Shown one piece after another: positions 1-23,562 of a DNA stretch of 64,000 bases. The stretch's first letter is position 1, and every line of letters starts with the position of its first letter. The position numbers and the translations under genes are program-made. The stretch is from Chondrilla cf. caribensis (Eukaryota; Porifera; Demospongiae; Chondrillida; Chondrillidae), in contig OZ026557.1 in NCBI GenBank assembly GCA_964020155.1, forward strand, positions 1,269,501 through 1,333,500, given 5' to 3'. The notes under the pieces are model-generated. The model made no database searches. It was given only the letters and a program-made list of their open reading frames with translations, and had not been told where the DNA came from.

Positions 1-1492
1 TCATGAGAAGAAAAAATCACAATATGAACAAAAACTCATATTACATAATAATTATATGCATGCATATAGCCAACCTGGGTTACAGGAAAGTTTTATAATA
101 TATTCGATACATTATACATTCAAACCAGTTCTACTAATCTATGTTCAAACAGACAGGGGTGCAGTTATGAATAGCAACTTGAGGTTTGCAATTGTCTATA
201 CCTGCATGAATGAGTGGGACAATACTCTAGCATATATAGGTTGTATACAATGGGATTAATGGAAGTATATCCTATAATTGCCCCACCTCATCCAATGGGA
301 ACTGAACTTCCATTCCCATTGTATATAACTATCGTGTACCATGATGCAAGTTGTTACACCCAGCTCTCTTCATTTAACCTGCTCTTTCTCTTAAGTTTTC
401 ATGGTTGAATTGATTCTTAATTGTCCAAAATTAATGTACATAGTTCCAAGACTGTTATCTATAGGAATTGCCCAAACTGAATTGTTTTGAGAGCCTAGGT
501 GCTTGGTATATACAAGATAGCTATAAATCTTGAGGCTGTCTGTCTCTGTCTGGTAGATATGTGGCTCAAATATCTTTTTCAGTAGATACCTAACCTAATC
601 GTCATTAGCAGATGTCCGATCGATCTGATTGTCCTTAAGCTTTCCAGTGAAATTCTAGCCATCCTTGATCTATCAATGTGATAATGTCATGGAAATTTCG
701 CTTTGGTGATACATAGGTTGACCCAAACAGGTTTCGATATGTTCGAATTTGATGGGATGCTTCCATTTTCAGGCAACTGTAAACATGATTTTCATCTACT
801 AGATAAAGTGAACTCATACATCTGGTGAATACTAATACATTCGACCACATCAAGGAAAACGCCCACGCATTATGGTACAACTTGAAATACATAGGCACTT
901 TGAGGTGCAAATATAATTTGAATCTTAAACACCAGGTCGAGGAATTGAAAGTCTCTGCTACTTTTAACACCAAGCTATACACAGTATCAGTGCCACCAGT
1001 GTGATTGCGACCCTATTCAAAGACCATTTTCAGTATCATTCTAACAACCTAGATGTATAGTAAGCATGTTATACAGATTATAGCGAAAGGCTATCTAAAG
1101 TAGACTGTAACGCTAAAGTAAATACGAGCCTCTAACCATAGATTCCGTAAACTACACTGGCGGAGTCCCTGCATGCCGGCAACGGCCAAGTTTCACGCCA
1201 TTCCATCCTCTATCAATACATGGCGTTCCACGGTTCTGGATAGATGTTGAAGCAAGCGATGCGAAGAGTCTCTAATGCACACTATCTTGTCGAGAAGCGT
1301 TCGCTGAAGGGACGAAATGGTATGGGAGATCAGGCGGGTTGCCCTGTTGTACAGTGAGTAAAATCCCGATGTTAATTGAAGGCGTGGTTAATTGAATAGC
1401 ATAGTGTTCAGGGATATTCCCCTTAAGTCTATTTCCCTCTATTCAGTCGAACGTATCATGTTATGTGGCCTGTTGTGTAGGAGGTGTGTACC
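1..1492. other. Left flank without a recognised gene
   Basis: No exon chain or known domain is seen here. A 115-codon open frame on the minus strand (635-982) has a plausible composition but matches nothing I recognise and shows no splice context, so it is not called. The last part (about 1370-1492) is the presumptive promoter and 5' leader of the Death-domain gene that starts at 1493. Confidence 0.5.
1376..1400 (+). promoter_or_regulatory. Proximal promoter block shared by C1 and C2
   Basis: The core GAAGGCGTGGTT followed by an AT-rich ATAGC stretch lies about 115 bp upstream of the C1 start codon. The same core lies about 90 bp upstream of the C2 start codon (23473-23498). Flanking sequence is more diverged than the core, which suggests a retained cis element. 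Its function is inferred from position only. Confidence 0.4.
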
Positions 1493-2742
1493 ATGAACGA
1501 AGAATTAAATACAGGTGGTGAGTGCACGCGGGTTTAAAACACATGAAGTATATCAATATCAATTAATATGTTATTAAAGTGCATCATAGCTGCCGGAAGG
1601 TGCTAGCTAGGACACAGAATGGTCCAAAGTAGCTAGCACTATAGCACTATGCCCTACACATAACGAAGGCAAATGGAGAAACGTGCAGATAATGAAATAT
1701 AATGAAATAATAGAATAAAAGATAGTCAATACAGGTTCTACATATTATGACTCGAAACGGGCACCCCACGTAACAGCTAATGTAACACAAAATACTTTAG
1801 TTGGAACATGCTAAGGAAAGAATAATAGCAGTTTGTTTCTGTACACTTGTCCCTACATTCATGTTTTGAATCCTCAGTTCATTGATTAGGGGCTACTGGA
1901 AGTGGTTCCAGGCAGGACACTGCATTAGTGGCAGGTATCTTCAATTTCTCCGCTCTGACACTCTTTGCATACTCTTTTTTTCTCTTTTCACACCTTTTCA
2001 CCTCCCAACTTTGACCTGGAATGCTGCTGTTTCTCCTTTTAACTTTGTTGCTATATACACGGAACAAGCATTATCTACCAAACTCATTGAGGCTAACTGG
2101 AGTACAGTACTACTAGTATAGCTTTCTGGAAGTGTGTTTCTTGGCTGATTTTCAAAATTTAATTTGTCTGTTCCTTCACTAGATGATGCTATATTGGACA
2201 CTAAGCCTTCAGTGAGTGAACTGATCACTCGGGTAGGAGGACATGTCTTCCACAAGTGGAAGGAGTTTGGAGATCATCTCCACATTCAGCCTAGTCTGAT
2301 AGAGGCTGTACATAAGGAAGAGCTAGGTAGATGTGAGAGTGCATTTAGATCTTTGTGTTCCAAGTGGTTGGAGGAAGACAACGACCCACTCACTGGAGAC
2401 AGACGGAGAACATGGAGGACTGTACTGGATGCAGTTAGGAAGTCCAGGGAAGTTGGTGCTGCAGAAGATGTAAAAATAAGTTTACTATCAAGGTCTTCAG
2501 AATCTACTTCACTCATGCATCATTCTTATAGTTTCCCTTCCAGATTGCGAACTGTATGTGCACGCCTATTGATATGGATGGCACATTCGCTCAAAAGATT
2601 ATTGAAATCATGTTTAATTTATACATTGACACAGTTGGCACATTTCCTGGTCATTACAACAAAAGGACTATTATTGACTATTTTGGTAGTTGCCTTAATT
2701 GTTTGTGTATTTTGGCTCGATCCTAAAAAACATCCTTATTAA
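1493..2742 (+). CDS. Death-domain protein with C-terminal membrane anchor (copy C1)
   Basis: Two exons fit: 1493-1517 (MNEELNTG, ending GGTG|gtgagt in phase 1) and 2183-2742 (acceptor ..tcactag, phase 1), giving 194 residues. Residues about 10-105 read as a Death domain: HKWKEFGDHL, then LIEAVHKEEL, then a CSKWLEE helix and TWRTVLDAVRKS. After a basic linker there is a strongly hydrophobic segment (LLLTILVVALIVCVFW) close to the stop, so the protein is probably tail-anchored with the Death domain in the cytosol. No enzymatic domain is present. It resembles the Death exons at 24052 and 44860 and, more distantly, those of the NB-ARC genes B and B', so a membrane adaptor role is inferred. The intron (1518-2182) holds a degraded LINE 3' end. 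The fold call is from pattern reading only. Confidence 0.7.
1575..2110 (-). mobile_element. Degraded LINE 3' end inside the C1 intron
   Basis: The minus strand here encodes broken pieces (for example GETAAFQVKVGR) that align with the better-preserved LINE tail at 22110-22970, and the non-coding tail block (ggtgctaggacacaga-like) is shared too. Stops and frameshifts make it non-functional. It lies wholly within the intron of the Death-domain gene. Confidence 0.6.
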
Positions 2743-3185
2743 GTTTGGATCAATTATGATATTATAATATTTCTGTGGTATCACATATTTATATTTATCT
2801 CATAGTCTTGTATTTCTCAGTTAAGTTTCACCACTTTCGAATTCACTGGTTTTTTTGCGTTACAGCGTCATTACGCCGGGTACCAAAACAATTGATCATC
2901 AAGATAATCTTGCCAATTTTCCATCTTGAATTTCCATTGAACTACTTTTTAGTTGAATGGAAATGAATTGGCAACATGAGGGCTTAAGTATAACTAGCAT
3001 TGTCTGTCATTCACGTTCATGATATAATGTAGCTACTGCATGCATGAGGAAGGTGAATTCTTGTAGGAATATGCAGCCAAAAATTGACCATGGGTTTATA
3101 AATTGACCCTGTTCGAAATTTTTCATTACATACCAGCCCTATACTATGGTCATACGGCTCAATGACTTCACATACAGTGGCTACC
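2743..3185. other. Intergenic, nothing recognised
   Basis: This AT-rich stretch lies between the C1 stop codon and the first copy of the 4.2-kb tandem unit. No splice-consistent coding sequence, RNA gene or terminal repeat was seen. Confidence 0.5.
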
Positions 3186-3660
3186 GTTACGTGGGTCAAA
3201 GTCTGATCCTATTACACCAAACTCTCCAAACCAACAAGTATTCCCCCCTCCCCCCCCCCTCACACACACACTGGAACTACTTATAGGCATCTCTTTTTAG
3301 GCTTCAAGGTTATTACGTTTGGCATACCCGTTATGCCGGAATTCCAGACCAATTTCTAATTCTTGGAATTTCAAAATAGGGCATCTTTTTCAAGCAACCC
3401 CTAAAAATTAATTTTAGAGTACCCAATCAGCGATAATAATCACTTATTATTATTAGTAGCTACCACTAGTCACCATAATATTTTTGTCAATCATTCCTGC
3501 ATTGTCGTACATATGTTCCCTATAATGCTTCCCATTTGTGTACTGTATTATGCTGCCTATATATAGTGCTCCCCATTTGTGTGGTACATTGATTGTATAA
3601 TGATGCATACAACATTGTAATGATGGTTATGGGTGGTTTATGGCTTGAGTTGAAAAAAAA

Positions 3661-3940
3661 GGTCACCCACTCGGGGTCGAACAAACCCATGGTCGGTTTT
3701 ATAGGGCCTTTCCACAGATACTGTGTACTTGGTCATTCCGCGAATGCAGAAGACACTATTCTAGCTGGGAGGTCAGCCGCGAGTCCCAAAGCTCCCCCCT
3801 ACGGTTCTTTGTAGAGTATTGCGACTGACCACCAGGAAGTGAGCTCTTTTTTTTCAGAGAAAAAATCCGTCCTTTGGAGGATTCGAACCCGCGACCTGGA
3901 GCCTAGAGTCGTGTCACCTGACCAACCGGCCACCGTGACC
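3661..3940 (-). mobile_element. tRNA-derived SINE, unit 1
   Basis: Read on the minus strand, the right end is tRNA-like: an A-box-like TGGCCGGTTGGTCAGG and a perfect B-box GGTTCGAATCC near 3878-3888. The element starts GGTCACGG and ends GTGGGTGACC before a T/A-rich tail, so its termini are complementary (GGTCAC/GTGACC). Equivalent copies lie in units 2 and 3, so insertion preceded the triplication. It is a retroposon and not a functional tRNA gene, because the T-loop-like part is followed by a long unrelated body. Confidence 0.7.
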
Positions 3941-4252
3941 TATCTATTTTATTAGTAGTATCTGCGCTATTTATAGTTGCCCTATGTGTACATTTGATAA
4001 AAAATGATAAAAGTGGAGTCGCAGAAACCTTCCCCAGCACTTAAAATACTTGGACGTCTACTTTAGGTTTGGAAAAACCTTCGCTGGAGGTATAAAGTTC
4101 GGCGAAGCCGTTTCACTTGAATTCTAGCCGAATTTCTAATTCTCGGCCTTTTGAAATCGGCCATCTTTTTGCCCAATATAAAGTATAACATAAATTCACA
4201 GTTTCAGTTACGTGTAGGAACACATTATCACATTATATTATGTTACCTAAAG

Positions 4253-7156
<2,904 letters not shown>

Positions 7157-7766
7157 ACTTGCTGTGTGTAATACACCCACAATAATAATGAAATGTTTCA
7201 TAGTTTAGCACCCACACCCAAACACACACACACACTGCATATTAAAATTATTATTACGAATATCTCTATTTTAGACGTATGTATATGTATTAATTTTGTG
7301 AGTGTGTTAAAATGATTTTTATAAATTTATGCTGATGCGTACAACTTCATATTATGTGTATTAGTGCATTGTTTAATTATGTTTTGTGCATTGAAAGGTA
7401 GTTACGTGGGTCAAAGTCTGATCCTATTACACCAAACTCTCCAAACCAACAAGTATCCCCCCCCCCCCCCCCACACACACACTGGAACTACTTAGGCATC
7501 TCTTTTTGGGCTTCGAGGTTATTACGTTTGGCATACCTGTTATGCCCGAATTCCAGACCACTTTCTAATTCTTGGAATTTCAAAATAGGGCATCTTTTTC
7601 AAGAAACCCCTAAAAATTAATTTTAGAGTACCCAATCAGTGATAATAATCACTTATTAGTAGCTACCACTAGTCTATACATAATATTATTGTCAATCATT
7701 CCTGCATACAGTACATTGGTTATGGGTGGTTTATGGCCTTGAGTTAAAAATAAAAAAAATAAAAAA

Positions 7767-8068
7767 GGTCACCCACTTGGGGTCGAACGGGGTCGAACCT
7801 CGGGGTCGGTTTTATAGGGACTTTCCACAGATACTGTGTACTTGGTCATTCCGCGACTGCAGAAGACACTATTCTAGCTGGGAGGTCAGCCGCGAGTCCC
7901 AAAGCTCCCCCCTACGGTTCTTTGTAGAGAGTATTGCGACTGACCACCAGGAAGTGAGCTCTTTTTTTTTCAGAGAAAAAATCCGTCCTTTGGAGGATTC
8001 GAACCCGCGACCTGGAGCCTAGAGTCGTGTCACCTGACCAACCGGCTACCCAACCGGCTACCGTGACC
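7767..8068 (-). mobile_element. tRNA-derived SINE, unit 2
   Basis: This is the counterpart of the unit 1 SINE, with the same B-box on the minus strand. Near its tRNA-like head it has a short internal duplication (AACCGGCTACC repeated) that is shared with unit 3 but absent from unit 1. Units 2 and 3 are therefore more closely related to each other here. Confidence 0.7.
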
Positions 8069-8375
8069 TATCTATTTTATTATTAGTATCTGCGCTATTT
8101 ATAGTTGCCCTATGTGTACATTTGATAAAAAATGATAAAAGTGGAGTCGCAGAAGCCTTCCCCAGCACTTAAAATACTTGGACGTCTACTTTAGGTTTGG
8201 AAAAACCTTCGCTGGAGGTATAAAGTTCGGCGAAGCCGTTTCACTTGAATTCTAGCCGAATTTCTAATTCTCGGCCTTTTGAAATCGGCCATCTTTTTGC
8301 CCAATATAAAGTATAACATAAATTCACAGTTTCAGTTACGTGTAGGAACACATTATCACATTATGTTACCTAAAG

Positions 8376-11364
<2,989 letters not shown>

Positions 11365-12131
11365 ACTTGCTGTGTGTAATACACCTACCTACCCACAATA
11401 ATAATGAAGTGTTTCATAGTTTAGCACCCACACCCAAACACACACACACACTGCATATTAAAATTATTATTACGAATAACTCTATTTTAGACGTATGTAT
11501 GTGTATTAATTGTGTGAGTGTGTTAAAATGATTTTATAAATTTATGCTGATGCATACAACTTCATATTATGTGTATTAGTGCATTGTTTAATTATGTTTT
11601 GTGCATTGAAAGGTAGTTACGTGGGTCAAAGTCTGATCCTATTACACCAAACTCTCCAAACCAACAAGTATCCCCCCCCCCCCCATACACACACACTGGA
11701 ACTACTTAGGCATCTCTTTTTGGGCTTCGAGGTTATTACGTTTGGCATACCTGTTATGCCCGAATTCCAGACCACTTTCTAATTCTTGGAATTTCAAAAT
11801 AGGGCATCTTTTTCAAGAAACCCCTAAAAATTAATTTTAGAGTACCCAATCAGTGATAATAATCACTTATTAGTAGCTACCACTAGTCTATACATAATAT
11901 TATTGTCAATCATTCCTGCATTGTCGTACATATGCTGCCTATATAAAGTGCTCCCCATTTGTGTGGTACACATAGTGATTGTATAATGATGCATACAACA
12001 TTCGCTGGAGGTATAAAGTTCGGCGAAGCCGTTTCACTTGAATTCTAGCCGAATTTCTAATTCTCGGCCTTTTGAAATCGGCCATTGGTTATGGGTGGTT
12101 TATGGCCTTGAGTTAAAAAAAAAAAAAAAAA

Positions 12132-12428
12132 GGTCACCCACTCGGGGTCGAACAAACCCATGGTCGGTTTTATAGGGACTTTCCACAGATACTGTGTACT
12201 TGGTCATTCCGCGACTGCAGAAGACACTATTCTAGCTGGGAGGTCAGCCGCGAGTCCCAAAGCTCCCCCCTACGGTTCTTTGTAGAGAGTATTGCGACTG
12301 ACCACCAGGAAGTGAGCTCTTTTTTTTTTCAGAGAAAAAAATCCGTCCTTTGGAGGATTCGAACCCGCGACCTGGAGCCTAGAGTCGTGTCACCTGACCA
12401 ACCGGCTACCCAACCGGCTACCGTGACC
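12132..12428 (-). mobile_element. tRNA-derived SINE, unit 3
   Basis: Third copy of the same reverse-strand SINE, with the canonical B-box GGTTCGAATCC and complementary GGTCAC/GTGACC termini. Just left of it (about 12001-12085) an extra 85-bp fragment duplicates sequence found at about 12567-12651 in the same unit. Confidence 0.7.
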
Positions 12429-13090
12429 TATCTATTTTATTATTAGTATCTGCGCTATTTATAGTTGCCCTATGTGTACATTTGATAAAAAATGATAAAA
12501 GTGGAGTCGCAGAAGCCTTCCCCAGCACTTAAAATACTTGGACGTCTACTTTAGGTTTGGAAAAACCTTCGCTGGAGGTATAAAGTTCGGCGAAGCCGTT
12601 TCACTTGAATTCTAGCCGAATTTCTAATTCTCGGCCTTTTGAAATCGGCCATCTTTTTGCCCAATATAAAGTATAACATAAATTCACAGTTTCAGTTACG
12701 TGTAGGAACACATTATCACATTATGTTACCTAAAGACTCGTGACAGATTCAAATGATCAGTGCGTACTGGAGATGGGTGCAGTGGAAACGAAGTTCTTTC
12801 AGTTTTTACTAACCGAAGAAGAACGAAAAGATGACAGTAAGAAGGAATCCAAATGGAAATTACCTGGAGAAGAAGAGATCCTTCGGAAAATGCAGTCTTC
12901 GGAATCCGATATGTCAGCCCACTTACAGAAGAACTTTAATCCTAATAAACACATGGGACCCAGTCCTTCCAACGACACGCCTCTGATATAAATATAGGCA
13001 GGTTCGAGTACAAACTTTTCCTGAACGAATGCCTTCGATTTGGCGGTGACAAGAGTTATGTTTATCATCCGTCTGTGTGTCTGTTGGACA

Positions 13091-13575
<485 letters not shown>

Positions 13576-14544
13576 CTTTCACACGTTTCAATGCTGTGTA
13601 GGATGAGAATACACCATTACATCTGGCTGCTCAGTCTGGTCTACTTGGATGTGTTGAAGTAAGTGTGTACCTGTACCAACGTATGTATGAATGTATGTAT
13701 GTAATGTATTCTACAATTTATATGTACAGTCGAACCTTATTAATACAAAATCTCTACAGCGTAAGATTATTGTTAAGACCCTACATTTTCAGCTGATGTG
13801 CACATGCATTATGTGAATACTGTCAACAGGAAATGCTTTTAGCATGGAATTGTGGAATTGTCCATAGAGTATCGCATTAAGGAGGTTCAACTGTACATTG
13901 GTGTGTACGTGGTGTGCTTTGTGTGTATGTACGTATATTGTGTATACCTACATATGTACGTACGTACATGTACATACATACATGTACGTATGTATCTAGA
14001 GATTCTGTATGCACCATGCACATGTGCTTATTATCCTCTCTTCTAACGCTAACACCCAGCTTCTCTTGGCTTATGGGTCTCCATTGTTGAGGAAGAACAC
14101 TTTGGGAAAGACTCCATGTGATTTGGCATCAGATTCTGGTCAATTTGTGATAGTAAAACTACCAGAGCCCAAGATGGTGTGTGTATGTAGAGTGTTGTGT
14201 GTAGTGTGCTGTGAGTGACTGTGAGTGAGTGTGTAGAGTGCTGTGTGTGAGGTTGTGTGTAGTGTGCTGTGAGTGTTGTGTGTGAATGTGTATGTATGTA
14301 GAGTGCTGCGTGTGAGAGTGTGTGTATGTAGAGTGTTGTGTGTAGTGTGCTGTGAGTGTTGTGTGTGAGTGTGTAGAGTGTTGTGTGAGTGTGTGTGTAT
14401 GTAGAGTGTCGTGTGTACTTCGAGGTTAGTGAAAGGGGGATTGATGGCTTCCCTCCAACCTGTCCTGTTCTGAGCACACATCCCCTCTGCTGTGCCTCAC
14501 CTGGGACTTTGTTTGCTACAGTACATAGAACAGACTCACTTATA

Positions 14545-14700
14545 CAGTGAAACCTCTCTAATCCGACACTCAATGGGACCTGAGAATAATGTTGGATTAG
14601 GAGGTTGTTGGATTATGGAGTGCCTCTTACCATACCTATGTATGGTGACTGTACCTCTTATAATGGTCGGATTAGGGAGAATATTGGATTATAGAGGCGT
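14545..14700. mobile_element. MITE fragment with CAGTGAAACC terminus
   Basis: The left end CAGTGAAACCTCTCTAATCC follows a TA. The body (TGGGACCTGAGAATAATG and so on) matches the complete, inverted copy at 63007-63183. The right terminal repeat is degraded here. It lies only in unit 3, so it inserted after the triplication or was lost from the others. Confidence 0.6.
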
Positions 14701-15172
14701 CAGATTACCCTCTGATGTGCATGGCCATCATGTAAAATCTCTTGTTGTTGTTGTTTACAGATTCCAGTGATGAATTTGTTATTGTCATTCCACCGTACTT
14801 TGATCCAAATGCTCCCCTCACTGCTGCTGGACAGACTCAGCAGAACACTGTCGAGGACAGGACCAACGACAGGAATAACACTATTTGTGGAGAAGACAGC
14901 ATTGGGGGGCTCCCAGACTGGGAGGTGCTGTCCTCGCCAGACGGACCACCCCAGCCTATTCCTCAACTAGGACCTAATCCGGACAACACCAGCCCACGTG
15001 TTTTGCCAAATGCCACACCGAAGCAGGCCAGGAGGGATGCCTGCAACTTCAAGTTTCATAGGAAGACCCTTGGTGAGGCCACCATCAAGGAGCCTCTCAC
15101 CATAGCCACTGGTAATACTATCTATGGTAAGATCCTCCATGGCTTGCGCATGACCCTGCCCCGTATACTGTA

Positions 15173-15243
15173 CTAGTCTGGCGTGGCCGACCCTTGATCC
15201 GCCATTCAAAATGGCGGATCAAGGGTCGGCTACGGCAGACTAG
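15173..15243. repeat. 34-bp-arm hairpin (foldback element)
   Basis: Arms 15173-15206 and 15210-15243 are complementary at 32 of 34 positions around a 3-nt loop. The outer end CTAGTCTGGCGTGGCC resembles the sequence at 46384 bordering the satellite block. It sits about 60 bp after the breakpoint that truncates unit 3, so it is probably a miniature foldback transposon. Confidence 0.75.
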
Positions 15244-15471
15244 CCCCATACTACGTACTCGTCAAAAACTAGTTTTCAAGGGGGTTTCTGATGCAACAGA
15301 TCTAGATCTAAAGTACTATACTGGACTAGGTATATTCCTAGTTTGTCTCCTATATCGATAAGGTACGTCCACCTTTAAGTTCGCTGTGAGCTAGATTTTC
15401 ATTTTAAGATCTAAACTAGTGTTCCCTGACCCTTAGCCTCGATCCGCTGGAGTTGCTAACCAAGCTAAAAG

Positions 15472-15506
15472 ACAACTTCACCAACTTACGAAGTTGGTGA
15501 AGTTGT
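15472..15506. repeat. Perfect 16-bp hairpin upstream of gene A
   Basis: ACAACTTCACCAACTT at 15472-15487 and its exact complement at 15491-15506 are separated by ACG. It lies about 120 bp before the proposed gene A start codon, so it would fold in the 5' leader if transcription starts upstream. Its function is unknown. Confidence 0.7.
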
Positions 15507-15626
15507 TTATGGCTTCACCGCAGCAAGGCTCAGAGAAACCCGAACCAGCGAAGAGTAGACAAGGTGACCTTTCGCATGCTCACATTTTGATTCAAACCGC
15601 CACCAACTGACCGTGTGATACTACAG

Positions 15627-21263
<5,637 letters not shown>

Positions 21264-21341
21264 GTAGCTGTACATTTAATACATCCATATTATGTGTTGT
21301 ATGCAATATATTTGTAGGGTACATAATATTATGTAGTCATA

Positions 21342-21347
21342 AATAAA
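21342..21347 (+). terminator. Polyadenylation signal of gene A
   Basis: AATAAA lies about 80 bp after the gene A stop codon, a normal distance for a short animal 3' UTR. Comparable signals lie after gene A' (36583) and gene B' (53979). Confidence 0.5.
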
Positions 21348-22109
21348 ATACTAATCTAATGTATAGGGCATGTATACAGATGATCGAGTGGCTGTGAATG
21401 ATGAATGACTCTCCAAATAATGCTTGCATGACATCAACATATCCACTTGGCTGAGTGATAGTGAAATGTTAATAGCAGTGGTTAATAACTACATATGTAA
21501 TAGTCATGCATGTAACAATATAATATATTAGTAATTAGTGAGTCTGGCACAATACCTACTAGGTTCAATACGGTCAGTACTTAGCTCATGTACAAGCAGC
21601 TGGGTGGAAGATAATGAAGATGAACTATAAGTCCACACCATCACAACTACATACGTATATATAAACAGCCCTCAATATCAGTGCTTTAGTACAGCCATAG
21701 TGGAAAATTTGTACTCAATCTTCATGGAATTCGAATTTCTATTGTTATACTTAATACTATGTAATAATATAAATAGATAAATAAATTATATTGTATATAT
21801 AATATACTACACAGCTATATGCATCTACCAGCCATCACTGGCCTATATAGTTAAAATTTAATACATAATGTATTGCTTAAATTTCAAAAAGTACATATTT
21901 GCACTTGTCAAGAATGAGTGAATGATAAGAATACATATATACGTGGCTTTGTACATACATGAATATAGTTGTGTAGGTTGCACAAATCTAAAACACTGAC
22001 AGGTGATTGGAAATGGTTTGCAAACAAGCACCAGAGGAATGCAACATTGAACTACATGATGCATATAATTATAATATTATATCAATCAATCAATCAATCA
22101 ATCAATATT
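21348..22109. other. Intergenic with an (ATCA)n run
   Basis: No gene is seen between gene A and the LINE remnant. A short ATCA tetranucleotide tract (about 22081-22106) marks the edge of the LINE 3' tail, which is typical for retrotransposon tails. Confidence 0.55.
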
Positions 22110-22970
22110 ATTACAGTGCACCACACCATAAGGTGCTAGGACACAGAAGGGTCCAATGTAGCACTCAACAAGATACAATGATAACTGGATTATCATACAT
22201 AAGAAACAATAAGTACATTAATAAGTAATAGGTTATGTACATTACAACTTAAACCGGGCATACCATATAGAGCTAATACATCGTCTAATACTGTTATTTG
22301 AACATGCAATAGATAGAATAACTGCAGTCTGTTGCTCCACAGTTGACCCTTCATGTAAGTCTCTCAATGTCTGTGCTGTAAACAGAGGGTGTCTGATATG
22401 GTCCCAGGCAGGACATCGCAGCAGCCAGTGGCATACATCTTCAACCTCCCCATGCACTCTGCATATTCTCTCATCTCTATTCACACCTCTCCATCTCCCA
22501 ACCTCAACCTGGAATGCTGCTGTTCCTCCTCTCAACTTCATCAACATCAACCTCTCTCTTTTCTTTTTCACTAATGCACATCTTGATTCCAGCTTCAGGT
22601 CAGCAAACTCTTTGAGTATCCTCAGTTTGGGTTTCTCCTCCATGTCTTTATTCATCACTGATGTAACATTCCTCCACGCAGAACTCACCAACATCTCCCA
22701 AATCTCCAAGTCTGATAGGCTCCTCACAGCATCCACTTCCATACCACTCCACCCGAAGTCATCAGTACACCTAGCCATGTTCTTCACCCAACCCCCCTTA
22801 CCACACTCCACAGCCTGACTAACTATCTTCTTCAGTAACCTCCCCTCATACTCCTTAGCGCTCAACACCTTCAGCCAGAACCAGACACACTGCATCTTTG
22901 CCTCCCACACCAATGGTAACATCTGCATCTCAAACCATATTATAGCTATATAGCTATGTATGCATGTCAC
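22110..22970 (-). mobile_element. LINE 3' end with post-RT zinc-knuckle region
   Basis: The minus-strand open frame 22242-22970 (242 codons) has the hallmarks of the C terminus of a non-LTR retrotransposon polyprotein: GGTAAFQVEVGRW, then a Cys/His knuckle (ERICRVHGEVEDVCHWLLRC) followed by PAWDHIRH. The reverse transcriptase core is absent, so it is 5'-truncated. A decayed relative sits in the C1 intron (1575-2110). It cannot move on its own. Confidence 0.7.
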
Positions 22971-23562
22971 TTAACACAGATAAATGGTAAACATTAACTG
23001 CATTTAAAGTGGTGTGCATTCCAGCCTGTCGAGGCGAACCCTATGCATTCAATATTCAATGCAATGCTCAAAAAATACTAACTAGCTACTAATTATAAAG
23101 TACCATCAGTATTCAACCGTTCATAATCAGCTGTGGTGTTCTCCATTAATAGCCTTGAATCTTCGGAGTAGTCTACGGTACAGCCATATAATAGGGATAC
23201 GATAATAAACATGATTGAACCCACAGCTGGAATATAATATAATAATATAGTGACACTCAGGAAAGAGTTCGAAATTTCAAGCTCAAGTAGCTAGTCGGCA
23301 CAGTGATTCCACCCAGTGATTGTCGAACGGGCTCGCTAGCCATCTTATCCTCTGTCAATACTTCATGTACTGCGCCTAGATAGCTGGTGAAACAAACAAT
23401 GTGAAGAGTTTCTAAAGCGGACTGCCTGGCCGTGAAGGTTTGCTTGAAAGAAGAAAAACCCCTGCTATCAATGGAAGGCGTGGTTCGATAAATAGCCCGC
23501 GTTCCTCGTGACCGGTCCGCTTCGTTTAGCTCTCACGATGCGTATACGTAGCTAGAAACAAT
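22971..23562. other. Upstream region of C2
   Basis: No coding exon is seen. Between about 23290 and 23562 the sequence is loosely collinear with the region upstream of C1, including the GAAGGCGTGGTT core at 23473-23498, and is presumed to be the C2 promoter and leader. Confidence 0.5.

Noticed and set aside
635..982. 115-codon minus-strand open frame in the left flank
   Set aside because: No recognisable domain, start context or splice partner; length is within chance for this composition.
3861..3940. A functional tRNA gene
   Set aside because: Box A/B sequences are present, but a full cloverleaf does not close and three copies share a non-tRNA body, which fits a SINE.
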